A stretch of DNA of 64,000 nucleotides from Apostichopus japonicus (lineage: Eukaryota > Echinodermata > Holothuroidea > Aspidochirotida > Stichopodidae). The stretch is taken from the NCBI RefSeq assembly GCF_037975245.1, contig NC_092573.1:24707265-24771264 (forward strand). The letters are read 5' to 3'. This document shows positions 63,384 to 64,000 of the stretch, piece after piece (the stretch's first letter is position 1; each line of letters opens with the position of its first letter). Both the position numbers and the translations under genes were made by a program. The notes beneath the pieces are model-generated. The model worked only from the letters and a program-made list of their open reading frames with translations. It did no database searches and was not told the origin of the DNA.

Positions 63384-64000
63384 TGTCATTTGCAGTATAT
63401 TTCTACATACCTCTGGTTCACGTCGACGTTGGGACTCACTGTACAAACCGTTACAAAAACGTCGATCAGGCTGTTGGAGACAAACTCTTCCACACATCAA
63501 AGGCCCTTATGCATTACTTCATACCCATCGTCTTAGCTGGTTTCTTCTACATGCGCATTTACATTATAATCAGGCGCAGTATGGTTCCTGGAGACGCGTT
63601 CTCCACGACGACTGTCGGTAAAGGCGATCAAAGCCTCCGAAATCGTCGCCTTCGTGGTATCCGAATCGCCGCATTGGTTCTCTTACTCTATATGGTTTGC
63701 TTCTTGCCATCAACGTTCCTCAGTTTGTGGCGGACCTGGGACCCCTCCTTTCCAAGGGACAAGTTTTACGTTTATCATTTGGCAACTGGGCTTTTCGCTA
63801 AGATGAATACAGTGTTAAGCCCGTTCATGTATGCGTTATCCGCTAATTCCTTTAAGGCCAAGCTAAGACAGACCTTCTGTTGTAACTTGTCTACTTGTAA
63901 CGACCAATATACAACTGAATGTAAAGTTACTTACACCTCTAAGGAACCACAGAGTGACTCGGGGGGAAATCTGAATCCTTCCTTCAAGAGCATTGAATGA
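63384..64000 (+). CDS. Class A GPCR, coding exon 3 (residues 172-376)
   Basis: This exon finishes the receptor: rest of TM4 (SFAVYFYIPL), loop 2 with C191, TM5 (about 209-234, P219 = 5.50, Y227 = 5.58), a basic loop 3 (RNRRLRGIR), TM6 (about 264-288), TM7 (about 300-324) and a cysteine-containing tail (FCCNLSTC, possible palmitoylation). TM6 reads CFLP where most class A receptors have CWxP (F278 at 6.48). TM7 reads SPFMY instead of NPxxY (S317 at 7.49), with N313 kept at 7.45. The three exons total 1131 bases, giving 376 residues, a normal length. TGA occupies 63998-64000, the last bases of the window, so the 3' untranslated region is not visible. Confidence 0.93.

Noticed and set aside
1-64000. 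CRISPR arrays, bacterial operons, tRNA or rRNA genes
   Set aside because: The tandem repeats lack the regular repeat-spacer pattern, and the genes are spliced and animal-like. I did not recognise any tRNA or rRNA sequence by eye, but a tRNA scan was not possible.

Overview
The window is nuclear DNA of an animal, AT-rich, intron-bearing and full of repeats. The two clear genes have GT-AG introns and animal-type proteins: a DET1 orthologue very close to the vertebrate protein, and a class A G-protein-coupled receptor. Together with the hAT-like elements ending in CAGGGGCGTAGC, this points to a marine invertebrate deuterostome. An echinoderm such as a sea cucumber is my best guess, but it is an inference with no direct marker.

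Layout. Positions 1-42600 hold no gene I can establish. They contain microsatellites, tandem arrays (3861-4012, 24070-24355, 28021-28520, 32480-33300, 38500-41230), two long foldback hairpins (12102-12267 and 12830-12959), short diverged duplications, and a striking excess of the heptamer TACTGTA/TACAGTA. One unrecognised minus-strand open stretch with a splice acceptor lies at 6181-6439. Around 42.6-45.4 kb there are weak signs of a minus-strand gene: a terminal-exon-like segment at 42628-42711, and a possible first exon with a perfect splice donor at 45244 beside a palindromic CRE. DET1 runs on the plus strand from 47681 to 50122, with two coding exons joining in frame to 587 codons. From 50.1 to 60.5 kb the sequence is repeat-rich. 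It includes a nested pair of hAT-like elements (53366-54917 containing 53416-54604) with 8-bp target duplications, another element with 8-bp duplications at 57503-58147, a long TA microsatellite and many G or C homopolymers. The last 3.4 kb carries the receptor in three coding exons (60592-64000). It joins in frame to 376 residues, and its stop codon is the last codon of the window.

The two genes have no evident functional link. DET1 is a component of the DDB1-CUL4-COP1 ubiquitin ligase assembly. The receptor is a seven-helix membrane protein, probably for a peptide or other small ligand, with altered CWxP and NPxxY motifs.

The most unusual pattern is the 38.5-41.2 kb array. It has 400-bp monomers, and several carry an ordered run of AGGTCA-type half-sites with spacers of 4, 5 and 1 base, a layout resembling nuclear-receptor response elements. 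Whether this is functional or only a property of the repeat cannot be told from sequence alone.
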